DNA of 64,000 nt, taken from Janthinobacterium lividum (GTDB taxonomy: Bacteria > Pseudomonadota > Gammaproteobacteria > Burkholderiales > Burkholderiaceae_D). Positions 32,640 through 41,074 of the stretch are shown here, piece after piece (position 1 is the stretch's first letter; the number at the start of each line of letters is the position of its first letter). Location of the stretch: assembly GCF_011601275.1 (NCBI RefSeq), contig NZ_JAAOLY010000012.1:162849-226848 (forward strand), in the 5' to 3' direction. The position numbers and the translations under genes are program-made. Under the pieces are notes generated by a model. It was given only the letters and a program-made list of their open reading frames with translations. It had not been told where the DNA came from and made no database searches.

Positions 32640-33799
32640 TTGGCCGCCCCCACGCTGACGGCGGCAGCGGCGGCATCGGGCTTGCTGGCCAGTTCGGCGC
32701 CGAGGATGGTTACTTTCTGGCCAGGCTTGAGCAGGTTGACGCCGGCCGTGACCACCGTCTGCCCTGCCTTGACGCCCGAGGTCAGCAGCAATTCATTGCC
32801 CGCCACGCCGCCCACCATCACCGGCACGAGCTTCACGGCGCCGTTTTCCACTACCCAGACGGAGCTTTGCGACTTTTCATTGAACAGGGCCGTCAGCGGC
32901 ACCTTGATCTGCGGCGTGGCCGTCTGCGAAGCGAACTGCACCACGGCCGTCATGCCCAGGCGCACTTGCGGCGCGTCAGGGATGCTGACCTTGGCAGTAT
33001 AGGTGCGCGTGGCCGCATCGGCCACGGGCGACACTTCGCGGATCTTGCCCGGCAGCGCCTGCTTCGGGTCGGCCCAAAGACGCACGACCACATCCTTGAC
33101 ACTGCGCAAGGTTTCCACCTTGTCTTCAGGAATGCCGATCACGACTTCCTTCTCGCCGCTCTTGGCCACCACCACGACGGGCGCGCCAGGCGCCACCACC
33201 TGCCCTACTTCCGCATCGATGCGCGTGACGACGCCGTCCGCATCGGCCAGCAGGCTGGCGTAGCCGGACTGGTTCGCCTGGCCCCGGTACAGGGCTTGCG
33301 CCGCTTCCACGTTGGCCTGCGCCGCCTTGTAGGTGGCATCCTTGCCATCGAGCACGGCCTGACTGACGAAATTTTTCTCGCGCAAGTCCTGGTAGCGCTT
33401 CAATTCCGCGCGCGCCAGGTCGCGGTTCGTTTCCGCGCTCACCAGCGAGGCCTTGGCCTGCGCCTGCGACAACTGCAAGTCGACAGGATCGAGTTGCATC
33501 AGCACTTGCCCCTTCTTGACGCTGGCGCCCACGTCGACCTTGCGCGCGACGATCTTGCCGCCCACGCGGAAACCCAGCTGCGACACGACGCGTGGCACGA
33601 CTTCGCCCGACAGCTCGGCACTCACGTCAACATTACTACTAGACAACACGATGGCACGCACGGGACGCACGTCTTCCACTTTGACGGCAGGCTTGGAACA
33701 GGCCGCCAGGGTAGTCGCAAGGGCCGCGGCGGCAATCAGCCGCAAGGCAGGAATTGCGGATGCGCCGGTCTCGCGGCGCAGGGTTTTCAGGGCAAACAA
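32636..33799 (-). CDS. RND efflux periplasmic adaptor (membrane fusion lipoprotein)
   Basis: The 387-residue adaptor bridges the RND pump and an outer-membrane channel. A lipobox (TTLAAC, Cys34) predicts lipid anchoring to the inner membrane. A biotinyl-lipoyl-like half-motif (LGFRVGGKIVARKVDVG), a helical hairpin (about 100-175) and a beta-barrel region follow. The start is a TTG at 33799: AAGGA lies seven bases upstream, and the next candidate would cut into the signal sequence. It is first in a two-gene operon with the permease. The leader region is AT-rich. Confidence 0.9.
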   Translation of the reverse strand: MFALKTLRRETGASAIPALRLIAAAALATTLAACSKPAVKVEDVRPVRAIVLSSSNVDVSAELSGEVVPRVVSQLGFRVGGKIVARKVDVGASVKKGQVLMQLDPVDLQLSQAQAKASLVSAETNRDLARAELKRYQDLREKNFVSQAVLDGKDATYKAAQANVEAAQALYRGQANQSGYASLLADADGVVTRIDAEVGQVVAPGAPVVVVAKSGEKEVVIGIPEDKVETLRSVKDVVVRLWADPKQALPGKIREVSPVADAATRTYTAKVSIPDAPQVRLGMTAVVQFASQTATPQIKVPLTALFNEKSQSSVWVVENGAVKLVPVMVGGVAGNELLLTSGVKAGQTVVTAGVNLLKPGQKVTILGAELASKPDAAAAAVSVGAAK

Positions 33800-34089
33800 G
33801 GTATTTTCCTTTACTATGCGGACTGCAATATTTTTATGCGGAGAAACTTTTTGCTTGCCCTTTGGGTTAAGCCAAACTTTTTCGCACGCGATATCCTTAA
33901 ATTTGTGACAATATCAGCTTGGTCATGGCGGCGAGTGATTTACCGCTAATGACTTTCTGGTTATTAATTATAATCGTGCGTAAAAGTTTTTAGTGACTTT
34001 TGCGTCATTAATCTTGAGACGTACAACGCCCGGCCCCATTCCACCGTTTGAGCGGTGCCGGACAAACGCAAGACTAGAGAAGTGTGTTC

Positions 34090-34971
34090 ATGCCTGTAGA
34101 CCATTACGAAAATTTTCCTGTTGCATCATTTTTACTGCCGCGCCGCCTGGTGCCCGCCGTCGAAGCCATCTATGCCTTCGCCCGCAGCGCCGACGACCTG
34201 GCCGATGAAGGCGACGCCACGCCGGCCGCGCGCCTGGTCGCCCTGCACGCCTACGAAGAGGCGCTGGGCCGCATCGCCCGCCAGGAAGGCCATGCCGGCG
34301 AGAACGCCGCCATGTTCGAACGCCTGGCTGGCGTCATCGCCAAACATCAGCTGCCGCTGAAGCCATTCCACGATTTGTTGTCCGCCTTCAAGCAGGATGT
34401 GGAAACGACGCGCTACGCCAGCTACGAGGATCTGCTCGATTACTGCGCCCGCTCGGCCAACCCCGTGGGACTGCTGATGCTGCACCTGTATGGTGCGGCC
34501 GATGAACAGAATGTACGCGATTCCGATGCGATATGTTCAGCTTTGCAACTAATTAATTTCTTGCAAGACGTCGCCATCGACCAGCAAAAAGAGCGCATCT
34601 ACCTGCCGATGGAAGACCTGAGCCGCTTTGCCGTCTCCGCCGCCGCCTTCGAGCGGCCCGAGGCGCACGGAAAGTGGAGTGCCCTGATGCGCTTCGAAGT
34701 GGCCCGCGCCCGCGCCCTGATGCTGTCCGGCGCGCCGCTGGCCCTGCGCTTGCGCGGGCGCATCGGCTGGGAACTGCGCCTGGTGGTGCAAGGGGGCTTG
34801 CGCATTCTCGAGTGCATCGAAGCCGTCAATTACGACGTGTTCCGACGCCGTCCCAACCTGGAGAAACGCGACTGGCTGATCATTTTCTGGCGCGCCCTGC
34901 GCATGTCGCGCAAAAGCCTGCATCAAGAGACACAAGTAAAAACGGCTTTTCCCCCGTCGCCCACTCTGTAA
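34090..34971 (+). CDS. hpnC: Squalene synthase HpnC
   Basis: HpnC converts presqualene diphosphate to hydroxysqualene in the three-step HpnCDE route. The 293-residue protein has the trans-isoprenyl diphosphate synthase motifs: SADDLADEGD (first Asp-rich motif) and LINFLQDVAIDQQKERIYLP (second). ATG 34090 has GAGAAG seven bases upstream; GTG codons at 34082 and 34084 are alternatives. A TATAAT at 33969-33974 may be the -10 of the operon, though the -35 is poor. It starts the hpnC-hpnD-hpnE operon. Confidence 0.93.
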   Translation: MPVDHYENFPVASFLLPRRLVPAVEAIYAFARSADDLADEGDATPAARLVALHAYEEALGRIARQEGHAGENAAMFERLAGVIAKHQLPLKPFHDLLSAFKQDVETTRYASYEDLLDYCARSANPVGLLMLHLYGAADEQNVRDSDAICSALQLINFLQDVAIDQQKERIYLPMEDLSRFAVSAAAFERPEAHGKWSALMRFEVARARALMLSGAPLALRLRGRIGWELRLVVQGGLRILECIEAVNYDVFRRRPNLEKRDWLIIFWRALRMSRKSLHQETQVKTAFPPSPTL

Positions 34972-35017
34972 GACGATAGAATAGCGGCTTCGATCTGCAA
35001 CCCTTGCTCTTTTGACT

Positions 35018-35851
35018 ATGTCTCCCGACGAATACTGCCAACAAAAGGCCGCCCAGAGCGGCTCCAGCTTCTACTACAGCTTCCTGTTCCTGCCGGCCGA
35101 GCGCCGCAAGGCCATCACGGCCCTGTACGCCTTCTGCCGCGAAGTCGACGATACGGTCGATGAATGCACGGACGAAGCCGTGGCACGCACCAAGCTGGTC
35201 TGGTGGCGCAAGGAAGTCAAGGCCATGTACGAGGGCAACCCCACGCATCCCGTGATGCGGGCGCTGCAGCCGCACCTGGACATTTATAAACTGGAAGAAA
35301 AGCATCTGCAGGCCATCATCGACGGCATGGAAATGGACTTGAACCAGACCCGCTACCTCGATTACCAGGCCATGAGCCGTTACTGCTGGCACGTGGCCAG
35401 CGTCGTCGGTATCTTGTCGGCCAGCATCTTCGGCGCGACCCGCCCGGAAACCCTGCTGTACGCGGAAAAACTGGGCCACGCCTTCCAGCTGACCAACATC
35501 ATCCGCGACGTGGGCGAAGATGCGCGCAAGGGGCGCATCTACTTGCCGATCAGCGAATTGCAGCAATTCAATGTGACGGCGGCCGACCTGCTGAACGCGC
35601 GCCACAGCGAAAACTTTGAAAACCTCATGCGTTTCCAGGTAGCACGTGCGCAGAAGGCGTATGACGAAGCATTCGCCCTGCTGCCGGCGGAAGACCGCCG
35701 CGCCCAGCGCCCGGGCCTGATCATGGCCGCCATCTACCGGACCCTGCTCAATGAAGTCGAGCGCGACGGCTACCACGTGCTGAAACAGCGCATTTCGCTC
35801 ACGCCGATCCGCAAACTGTGGCTGGCCTGGAAAACCTGGGTTCGTGGCTGA
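35018..35851 (+). CDS. hpnD: Presqualene diphosphate synthase HpnD
   Basis: HpnD condenses two farnesyl diphosphates into presqualene diphosphate, which HpnC then uses. The 277-residue protein has EVDDTVDEC as first Asp-rich motif and NIIRDVGEDARKGRIYLP as second, with SGSSFYYSFLFLP near the start. It begins 47 bases after hpnC and its stop overlaps the hpnE start by eight bases. ATG 35018 is used; a TTG two codons upstream is unlikely. Confidence 0.94.
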   Translation: MSPDEYCQQKAAQSGSSFYYSFLFLPAERRKAITALYAFCREVDDTVDECTDEAVARTKLVWWRKEVKAMYEGNPTHPVMRALQPHLDIYKLEEKHLQAIIDGMEMDLNQTRYLDYQAMSRYCWHVASVVGILSASIFGATRPETLLYAEKLGHAFQLTNIIRDVGEDARKGRIYLPISELQQFNVTAADLLNARHSENFENLMRFQVARAQKAYDEAFALLPAEDRRAQRPGLIMAAIYRTLLNEVERDGYHVLKQRISLTPIRKLWLAWKTWVRG

Positions 35852-37223
35852 TCAGGCCGTGAAGCAACGCTACGCCGTCATCGGCGCCGGCTGGGCTGGC
35901 TGCGCGGCGGCCATGGAGCTGACGCGCGCCGGCCACTCGGTGACCGTGTTCGAGGCGGCGCGCACCCTGGGCGGCCGCGCACGCCGCGTCGAGAGAGAAA
36001 ATACAACGCTCGACAATGGCCAGCACATCCTGTTGGGCGCGTACACGGAAACCTTGCGCCTGATTAAGCTCGCGGGGCAAGACCCTGGCGAACTGATCCT
36101 CACCGTGCCCCTGCAGATGCGCTATCCGGCGGACTCGGGCGGCATGAATTTCATCGCGCCGCGCCTGCCCGCGCCGCTGCACCTGGCGTGGGCATTGCTG
36201 CGCGCCAAGGGATTATTGCGAGCCGACAAGCTGGCCCTGATGCGTTTTTCCACCGCCATGCGCTGGATGGGCTGGCAGCTGTATAACGATTGCACGGTCA
36301 GCGAACTGCTGCAGCGCTTCGACCAGACCGATCGCCTGAACCGGCTGATGTGGCATCCGCTGTGCCTGGCCGCATTGAATACTCCGCCCGAGCGGGCCTC
36401 GGCCCGCGTCTTCATCAACGTGCTGCGCGACAGCCTGGGCGCATCCCGCCGCCGCGCGTCCGACATGCTGATACCGAAGGCGGATTTGAGTACCTTGTTG
36501 CCGGACGCGGCCGCCCGCTATGTGGAACGGCATGGCGGTACAGTGCGCCCGGGCGCCAAGGTCGATGCATTGCAGGCGCTGGCCGATGGCCGCTGGCGGC
36601 TCGATGACAGCGTCGATGAGTCCGGCACTTACGACGGCGTCATCATCGCCACCTCGTCCGTGCAGGCGGCCAGCCTGCTGCAAGGCTTGCACGATGCACG
36701 CCTCAAAGATGCTATTGACTGCATGCAAGCCTTCACGCCGGAAGCCATCAGCACCTGCTACCTGCAATACGACGCCGCGGTGCGCCTGGACTTGCCGTTC
36801 TACGCCCTCGTCGATACGCCGGGGCAACAGCACTGGGGCCAGTTCGTCTTTGACCGGGGCCAGCTCGACAGCAAGCAGGCGGGCTTGCTGGCCGTCGTCA
36901 TCAGCGCCTCGGGCAATGCCGCCGAGCAAGGCCATGGCCCGCTTGCGCAAGCCATCGCGGCGCAACTGGCGCAGGTGCTGCAACGCCCGGAACTGGCGCA
37001 ACCTGCCTGGACCCAACTGATCACGGAAAAGCGCGCCACCTTTGCCTGCACGCCGGACCTGGCCCGCCCTGGCAACGCCAGCGGCGTGCCGGGCTTGCTG
37101 CTGGCCGGCGACTACACGACGAATGATGACCGCACACAAGATTATCCGGCCACCATCGAGGCGGCCGTGCGCAGCGGCGTGGCGGCGGCCAAAGCCGTCA
37201 TCACGGGCAAGACGGCAAAGTAG
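35844..37223 (+). CDS. hpnE: Squalene-forming FAD-dependent desaturase/reductase HpnE
   Basis: HpnE reduces hydroxysqualene to squalene, completing the route. The 459-residue flavoprotein opens with the FAD-binding YAVIGAGWAGCAAAMELTRAGHSVTVFEA and the GGRARR motif of amine-oxidase/phytoene-desaturase proteins, and ends with a C-terminal FAD contact (LLLAGDYTTNDDRTQDYPATIE). The start is a GTG at 35844 overlapping hpnD; a GTG at 35859 is possible. No squalene-hopene cyclase lies in the window, so the fate of squalene (hopanoids or carotenoid-like products) is not settled here. Confidence 0.93.
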   Translation: MADQAVKQRYAVIGAGWAGCAAAMELTRAGHSVTVFEAARTLGGRARRVERENTTLDNGQHILLGAYTETLRLIKLAGQDPGELILTVPLQMRYPADSGGMNFIAPRLPAPLHLAWALLRAKGLLRADKLALMRFSTAMRWMGWQLYNDCTVSELLQRFDQTDRLNRLMWHPLCLAALNTPPERASARVFINVLRDSLGASRRRASDMLIPKADLSTLLPDAAARYVERHGGTVRPGAKVDALQALADGRWRLDDSVDESGTYDGVIIATSSVQAASLLQGLHDARLKDAIDCMQAFTPEAISTCYLQYDAAVRLDLPFYALVDTPGQQHWGQFVFDRGQLDSKQAGLLAVVISASGNAAEQGHGPLAQAIAAQLAQVLQRPELAQPAWTQLITEKRATFACTPDLARPGNASGVPGLLLAGDYTTNDDRTQDYPATIEAAVRSGVAAAKAVITGKTAK

Positions 37224-37353
37224 GCTTGACGGTGCATCCTCCCCTGGTGTCGCTCGCCCCCGCGAAATTGCATTCTGTCGCACCGCACTGGTGCGCCCGC
37301 GTGCGCTTGGGTACAGTCTGATCATCGACAACGGCCATGCCACGGGGAATACC

Positions 37354-37509
37354 ATGCACACCACCTTGCACTTGAAAAATAGCTTGAAAGCCGTGGCGCT
37401 GCTCGCTTGTGTGGCGCTGGCCACCTTGATTGTCATCAACGGACAGCAGGCGCCCCATGCGCCATTGCTGCTGAGCCAGGCAAGCATGCTGCTGCCGGCC
37501 ATGGGCTGA
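37354..37509 (+). CDS. Small membrane or secreted protein, 51 residues
   Basis: The frame begins MHTTLHLKNSLKAVALL, has one hydrophobic segment (AVALLACVALATLIVI) and ends LLLSQASMLLPAMG. GGGGA lies five bases before the ATG and the stop is 31 bases ahead of the DUF1700 gene on the same strand, so it may be the first gene of that unit. I do not recognise the family; it may be a short anchor or a leader. Confidence 0.5.
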   Translation: MHTTLHLKNSLKAVALLACVALATLIVINGQQAPHAPLLLSQASMLLPAMG

Positions 37510-37540
37510 AGCGGCAAAGCGGACTGACAGGAAGAATATG

Positions 37541-38326
37541 ATGAACAAGCAAGATTATCTCGACGCACTGCGGCGCGCGCTGGAAGGCTTGCCACCGGAC
37601 CTGGTGGCCAAGACCCTCGATTATTACGAACAGACCTTCATCGAAGGCGCGGCGGCCGGCCGCAGCGAGCACGAAATCGCCGACGACCTGGGCGACCCGA
37701 AAAAGATCGCCCTCACCTTGCGCAGCAGCACCCACCGCCAGGCGTTCGAGCAAAAGAAAACGCCCGTCAACCTGCTGCGCCTGCTCGTCTCGCTCGTCGG
37801 CTTGACCATCTTCAACTTGTTCATGGTCGTGCCCGCCGCCGTCTACGCGGCCCTGCTGGCCGCACTGTATGCCGTCGGCCTGAGCTTTTACCTGGCCGGC
37901 ATCGCCATCACGGCCAGCGGCTTGTCCGGCGCCAACGAACTGGTGCTCGATGGCCCGCTGCGCCACGTCTTCATCCATGACGATGACGGCGGCGAAGGCG
38001 GCGAACGGCGCGAAACGCGCATCACCATCGGCGACAAAGGCATCGAAGTGGACCACCTGCCCGGCCCCGTCAAAGCGGAGTCCGAGCCCCAGGCGCCGGG
38101 CGCCACATCGCGCGTGATGGAGCGGGCCGAAGCGCTGGCCGGCGGCGGCATCCGCATCTCCACCGACATGGACCGCGACGCGCGCACCACGCAAACCGTC
38201 TTCGGCGTGGGCATGCTACTCGGCGGCATCGCCATCTTCCTGCTCAGTCTGGTCGTCACGCGCTATACCTTGATCGGTATCAAACGCTATGTCGCCATGA
38301 ATGTCTCCCTGCTCAAAGGTCACTAG
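37541..38326 (+). CDS. DUF1700 domain-containing membrane protein
   Basis: The 261-residue protein starts with the DUF1700 signature (MNKQDYLDALRRALEGLPPD, then YYEQTFIEG, and EIADDLGDPKKIA), followed by two hydrophobic helices (about 85-130), a soluble charged loop and a C-terminal helix (VFGVGMLLGGIAIFLLSLVV). ATG 37541 is preferred to 37538 because AGGAAG lies six bases upstream. DUF1700 genes often sit with PadR regulators and GIN-domain genes; here only the GIN gene follows, ten bases after the stop. An envelope-stress or surface-sensing role is possible but unproven. Confidence 0.82.
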   Translation: MNKQDYLDALRRALEGLPPDLVAKTLDYYEQTFIEGAAAGRSEHEIADDLGDPKKIALTLRSSTHRQAFEQKKTPVNLLRLLVSLVGLTIFNLFMVVPAAVYAALLAALYAVGLSFYLAGIAITASGLSGANELVLDGPLRHVFIHDDDGGEGGERRETRITIGDKGIEVDHLPGPVKAESEPQAPGATSRVMERAEALAGGGIRISTDMDRDARTTQTVFGVGMLLGGIAIFLLSLVVTRYTLIGIKRYVAMNVSLLKGH

Positions 38327-38336
38327 AAAGGCTGCC

Positions 38337-39143
38337 ATGAAACGCTTGCTCAAAGTTGGCCTGTCCATGCTCTTGCTGGCCATGGTCCTGATCGCCATGT
38401 CGTATGCGGCGCTGCGCGCCAAGGGGATCAGCAATCCCAGCAGCGCTGCCGGCCGCGCCGTGCGCAGCGAAACGCGCCCGATTGCCGTCAATATCAACAG
38501 CATCGACCTGGCCGGCCCCATCGACCTGGTGCTGCGCCGCGGCGCCACGCCATCGCTGAAAGTGAGCGGCGAGCAGCGCTTGCTGTCGAACGTCGATACG
38601 ACGGCCGATGGCACGACCCTGCATATCGGCCCGAAAGGCATGCTGTTCCACCATCGCCAGCCGCTGCAGGTGGAACTGGTGCTACCAGCCCTCGTGCGCG
38701 TGGAAGTGCACGGCAATGGCGACAGCAAGATCACGGGATTTTCCGGCGACAGTTTTATCCTGGAATTGACGGGTTCGGGCGACGTCAGCTTCACGGGACG
38801 CTACAAGCAGGTACAAGCGACAGTCAACGGCAGCGGCGACCTCGATATCAACGCAGGCAACAGCGACAGCGTGGTGCTGGAAATGGTGGGCTCCGGGCGC
38901 ATCGCCGCCAGCGGCAACACGAAATTCCTCCGTGCCGACCTGAGCGGATCAGGCGACATCGATGCCGAGCACCTGGCTGCCGACAAGGCCAGCGTCAGCC
39001 TGCAAGGCTCCGGCCAGAGCACGGTCTTCGTGCGCGACGCCGCCAACCTCACCTTGCGCGGCAGCGGCGACATTCACGTCCACGGCAACCCGCGCCAGCG
39101 CGATGCGCAAAAGAGCGGTTCAGGCGATATCATCTGGCATTGA
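38337..39143 (+). CDS. GIN domain-containing protein (DUF2807), membrane-anchored
   Basis: The 268-residue protein has one N-terminal transmembrane helix (LSMLLLAMVLIAMSYAAL) and then a periplasmic putative auto-transporter adhesin head GIN domain (DUF2807). The domain is a beta-solenoid of repeats built on GSGD: TGSGDVSF, NGSGDLDI, VGSGRIAA, SGSGDIDA, QGSGQSTV, RGSGDIHV and KSGSGDIIW, spaced about 18-22 residues. It follows the DUF1700 gene by ten bases and should be co-expressed. The 3' end overlaps the convergent flavoprotein gene by 14 bases. Function unknown. Confidence 0.85.
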   Translation: MKRLLKVGLSMLLLAMVLIAMSYAALRAKGISNPSSAAGRAVRSETRPIAVNINSIDLAGPIDLVLRRGATPSLKVSGEQRLLSNVDTTADGTTLHIGPKGMLFHHRQPLQVELVLPALVRVEVHGNGDSKITGFSGDSFILELTGSGDVSFTGRYKQVQATVNGSGDLDINAGNSDSVVLEMVGSGRIAASGNTKFLRADLSGSGDIDAEHLAADKASVSLQGSGQSTVFVRDAANLTLRGSGDIHVHGNPRQRDAQKSGSGDIIWH

Positions 39144-40380
39144 CCTTCTCTTCCAGCCAGCTGACCGCCTGCTCGCCGGCAGCCTTGCCTTGGGCCAGGC
39201 AGGCCGTCAGCAGATAGCCGCCCGTCGGCGCTTCCCAGTCCAGCATTTCCCCCGCCACGAACACGCCCGGCATGGCGCGCAGCATGCTGCCGTCAACACC
39301 GTCGAAGTCCACGCCGCCGGCGCTGCTGATGGCTTCATCGATGGGACGCGGGCGTACGAGTGTGACGGGCAACAGCTTGATGGCGTCCGCCAGCCTGGCT
39401 TCGTCGGCAAAGTCGGCCGCACTCAGGCATTCGCGCAGCAAGCCCGATTTCACGCCCTTGATGCCCAACCGGCTATTCAAATGGCTGGACATGGAGCGGG
39501 AACCGCGCGGGCGCGTCACTTCTTCGAACACGCGTTCATGCGTGTAGTCGGGCGCCAGGTCGAGCCAGATGGTGGTGCTGCCCTCGGCGGCGATCTGCTC
39601 GCGCAGCGCGGCCGACAGCGCATAAATCAGGCTGCCTTCCACGCCGCCCGCCGTGATGACGAACTGGCCCTGGCGCTTGATCATGCAGTCATGGATGTTG
39701 CGCGCCGAAATGGCCACCGTCGTCAGCGGCTCGCCCGCATGGCGGCTGCTGAAATGCTCGCTCCAGTCGACGTCGAAGCCGCAATTGGCCGGTACCAAAG
39801 GTTCCACGGCCACGCCCTGCGCTTGTAGCAGCGGCACCCAGGCGCCGTCCGAACCCAGCCGCGCCCAGCTGCCGCCGCCCAGGGCCAGGATCACGGCGTC
39901 GAAGGCGCGCAGGCGTTCGCCGTCCGGCGTGGCGAATACCAGCTGGCCGTCGCGCCAGCCCGTCCAGCGGTGGCGCATGTGAAATTGCACGCCCGCTTCG
40001 CGCAAGCGGTGCAGCCAAGCGCGCAGCAAAGGGGCCGCCTTCATGTCCGTGGGGAAGACGCGGTTCGAGGAACCGACGAAGGTATCCACGCCCAGGCCGT
40101 GCACCCAGTCGCGCACTTTTTGCGGACCGAACTGGTCCAACGCCGGCTTGATCCAGCGTGCCGGCCGGCCGTAGCGCGAGATGAAGGAACAGTAGTCTTC
40201 CGCATGGGTGATATTCATGCCGCCGCGCCCCGCCAGCAGGAATTTGCGGCCGACGGATGGCATGGCGTCGAACAGTTCCACCGTCGCGCCCTGGCCTGCC
40301 GCCTCCTGGGCGGCCATCAGGCCGGCAGGGCCGCCGCCGATGACGGCGATGTGGAACGGAGGGGAGCTGGAGTTGGTCAT
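39130..40380 (-). CDS. TIGR03862 family flavoprotein (HI0933/BaiN-like)
   Basis: The 416-residue flavoprotein opens with HIAVIGGGPAGLMAAQEAA, then SVGRKFLLAGRGGMNITH, the two FAD-binding blocks of the HI0933-like group, and ends with GVFVAGEMLDWEAPTGGYLLTAC, where the FAD site closes. Members are predicted NAD(P)/FAD-dependent oxidoreductases without an agreed substrate. The gene is convergent with the GIN gene and monocistronic. Confidence 0.88.
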   Translation of the reverse strand: MTNSSSPPFHIAVIGGGPAGLMAAQEAAGQGATVELFDAMPSVGRKFLLAGRGGMNITHAEDYCSFISRYGRPARWIKPALDQFGPQKVRDWVHGLGVDTFVGSSNRVFPTDMKAAPLLRAWLHRLREAGVQFHMRHRWTGWRDGQLVFATPDGERLRAFDAVILALGGGSWARLGSDGAWVPLLQAQGVAVEPLVPANCGFDVDWSEHFSSRHAGEPLTTVAISARNIHDCMIKRQGQFVITAGGVEGSLIYALSAALREQIAAEGSTTIWLDLAPDYTHERVFEEVTRPRGSRSMSSHLNSRLGIKGVKSGLLRECLSAADFADEARLADAIKLLPVTLVRPRPIDEAISSAGGVDFDGVDGSMLRAMPGVFVAGEMLDWEAPTGGYLLTACLAQGKAAGEQAVSWLEEKVNAR

Positions 40381-40533
40381 GGCAAGCTGGAAGACGGTGA
40401 AAACCCCGGCATTTTAGTCGAGATAGGGCCAGGAGATGGCAATAATGCCGAAAAATGATGCATACTGCGCTGAGATGCTGCAACGATCAGCACTTTGAAT
40501 CACGAAACAACGCGACGACAAGAGGAGAAACAC

Positions 40534-40767
40534 ATGGGCGCAGGATTCTGGATTTCCCGCTATCTGCTGGCCAGCTCGATTTTATTCATCATCCTGACGG
40601 TGGTCGAGTACAGCAAGGGCAGCGCCAGCCAGGCCGATATCCTCAGCGCGCTGGCGTGGTCGCTGGTGGCGTCGGCCATCTTCATCGGCTCGAAATACTG
40701 GCGCTACCGGAAAGCCGTCGCCTGTGCCACGTGCAGCGGGGACAAGCCAAAAGCCAAGTCGCGATAA
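40534..40767 (+). CDS. Small inner-membrane protein, 77 residues
   Basis: The protein has two hydrophobic segments (ISRYLLASSILFIILTVVEY and ILSALAWSLVASAIFIGSKY) and a short Cys-containing basic tail (ACATCSGDKPKAKSR). GAGGAGA precedes the ATG by five bases. The divergent flavoprotein gene is upstream and a strong terminator follows the stop by only two bases. I do not recognise the family. The CxxC in the tail could bind metal. Confidence 0.65.
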   Translation: MGAGFWISRYLLASSILFIILTVVEYSKGSASQADILSALAWSLVASAIFIGSKYWRYRKAVACATCSGDKPKAKSR

Positions 40768-40768
40768 A

Positions 40769-40797
40769 AAAATGGCCGCATCAGCGGCCATTTTCTT
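40769..40797. terminator. Bidirectional terminator between the small membrane gene and moaD
   Basis: AAAATGGCCGC (40769-40779) pairs with GCGGCCATTTT (40784-40794) around a four-base loop, with an A-run before and a T-run after. It serves two convergent genes. Confidence 0.92.
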
Positions 40798-40809
40798 GAG
40801 GCGGCATTC

Positions 40810-41064
40810 TTAACCGCCCGTCACGGGCGGGAAGAACGCCACCTCGTCGCCTTCGCCGATCACGGTATCGGCATCGCACATCACCTGATTGTGCGCCATG
40901 CGCAGCGCGCGGCCCTGCGCCAGCGCGTATTCCCAGTTGCCGCCGCGGGCAATCAGCAGCGCTCTCACTGCGCCCACCGTCAGCGGCCCGACTACTTCCA
41001 GCACTTCATGGCCGGTGCCCACCAGCTCGCGCACGCTGGCAAAAAATCGCAGATTGATCTTCAT
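40810..41064 (-). CDS. moaD: Molybdopterin synthase sulfur carrier subunit MoaD
   Basis: MoaD carries sulfur as a C-terminal thiocarboxylate for the dithiolene of molybdopterin. The 84-residue ubiquitin-like protein begins MKINLRFFASVRELVG and ends in the required Gly-Gly (FFPPVTGG). ATG 41064 is chosen for the family start; an in-frame upstream extension has no merit. It follows moeA by ten bases and its partner moaE is not in the window. Confidence 0.94.
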   Translation of the reverse strand: MKINLRFFASVRELVGTGHEVLEVVGPLTVGAVRALLIARGGNWEYALAQGRALRMAHNQVMCDADTVIGEGDEVAFFPPVTGG

Positions 41065-41074
41065 CGATACTTCC

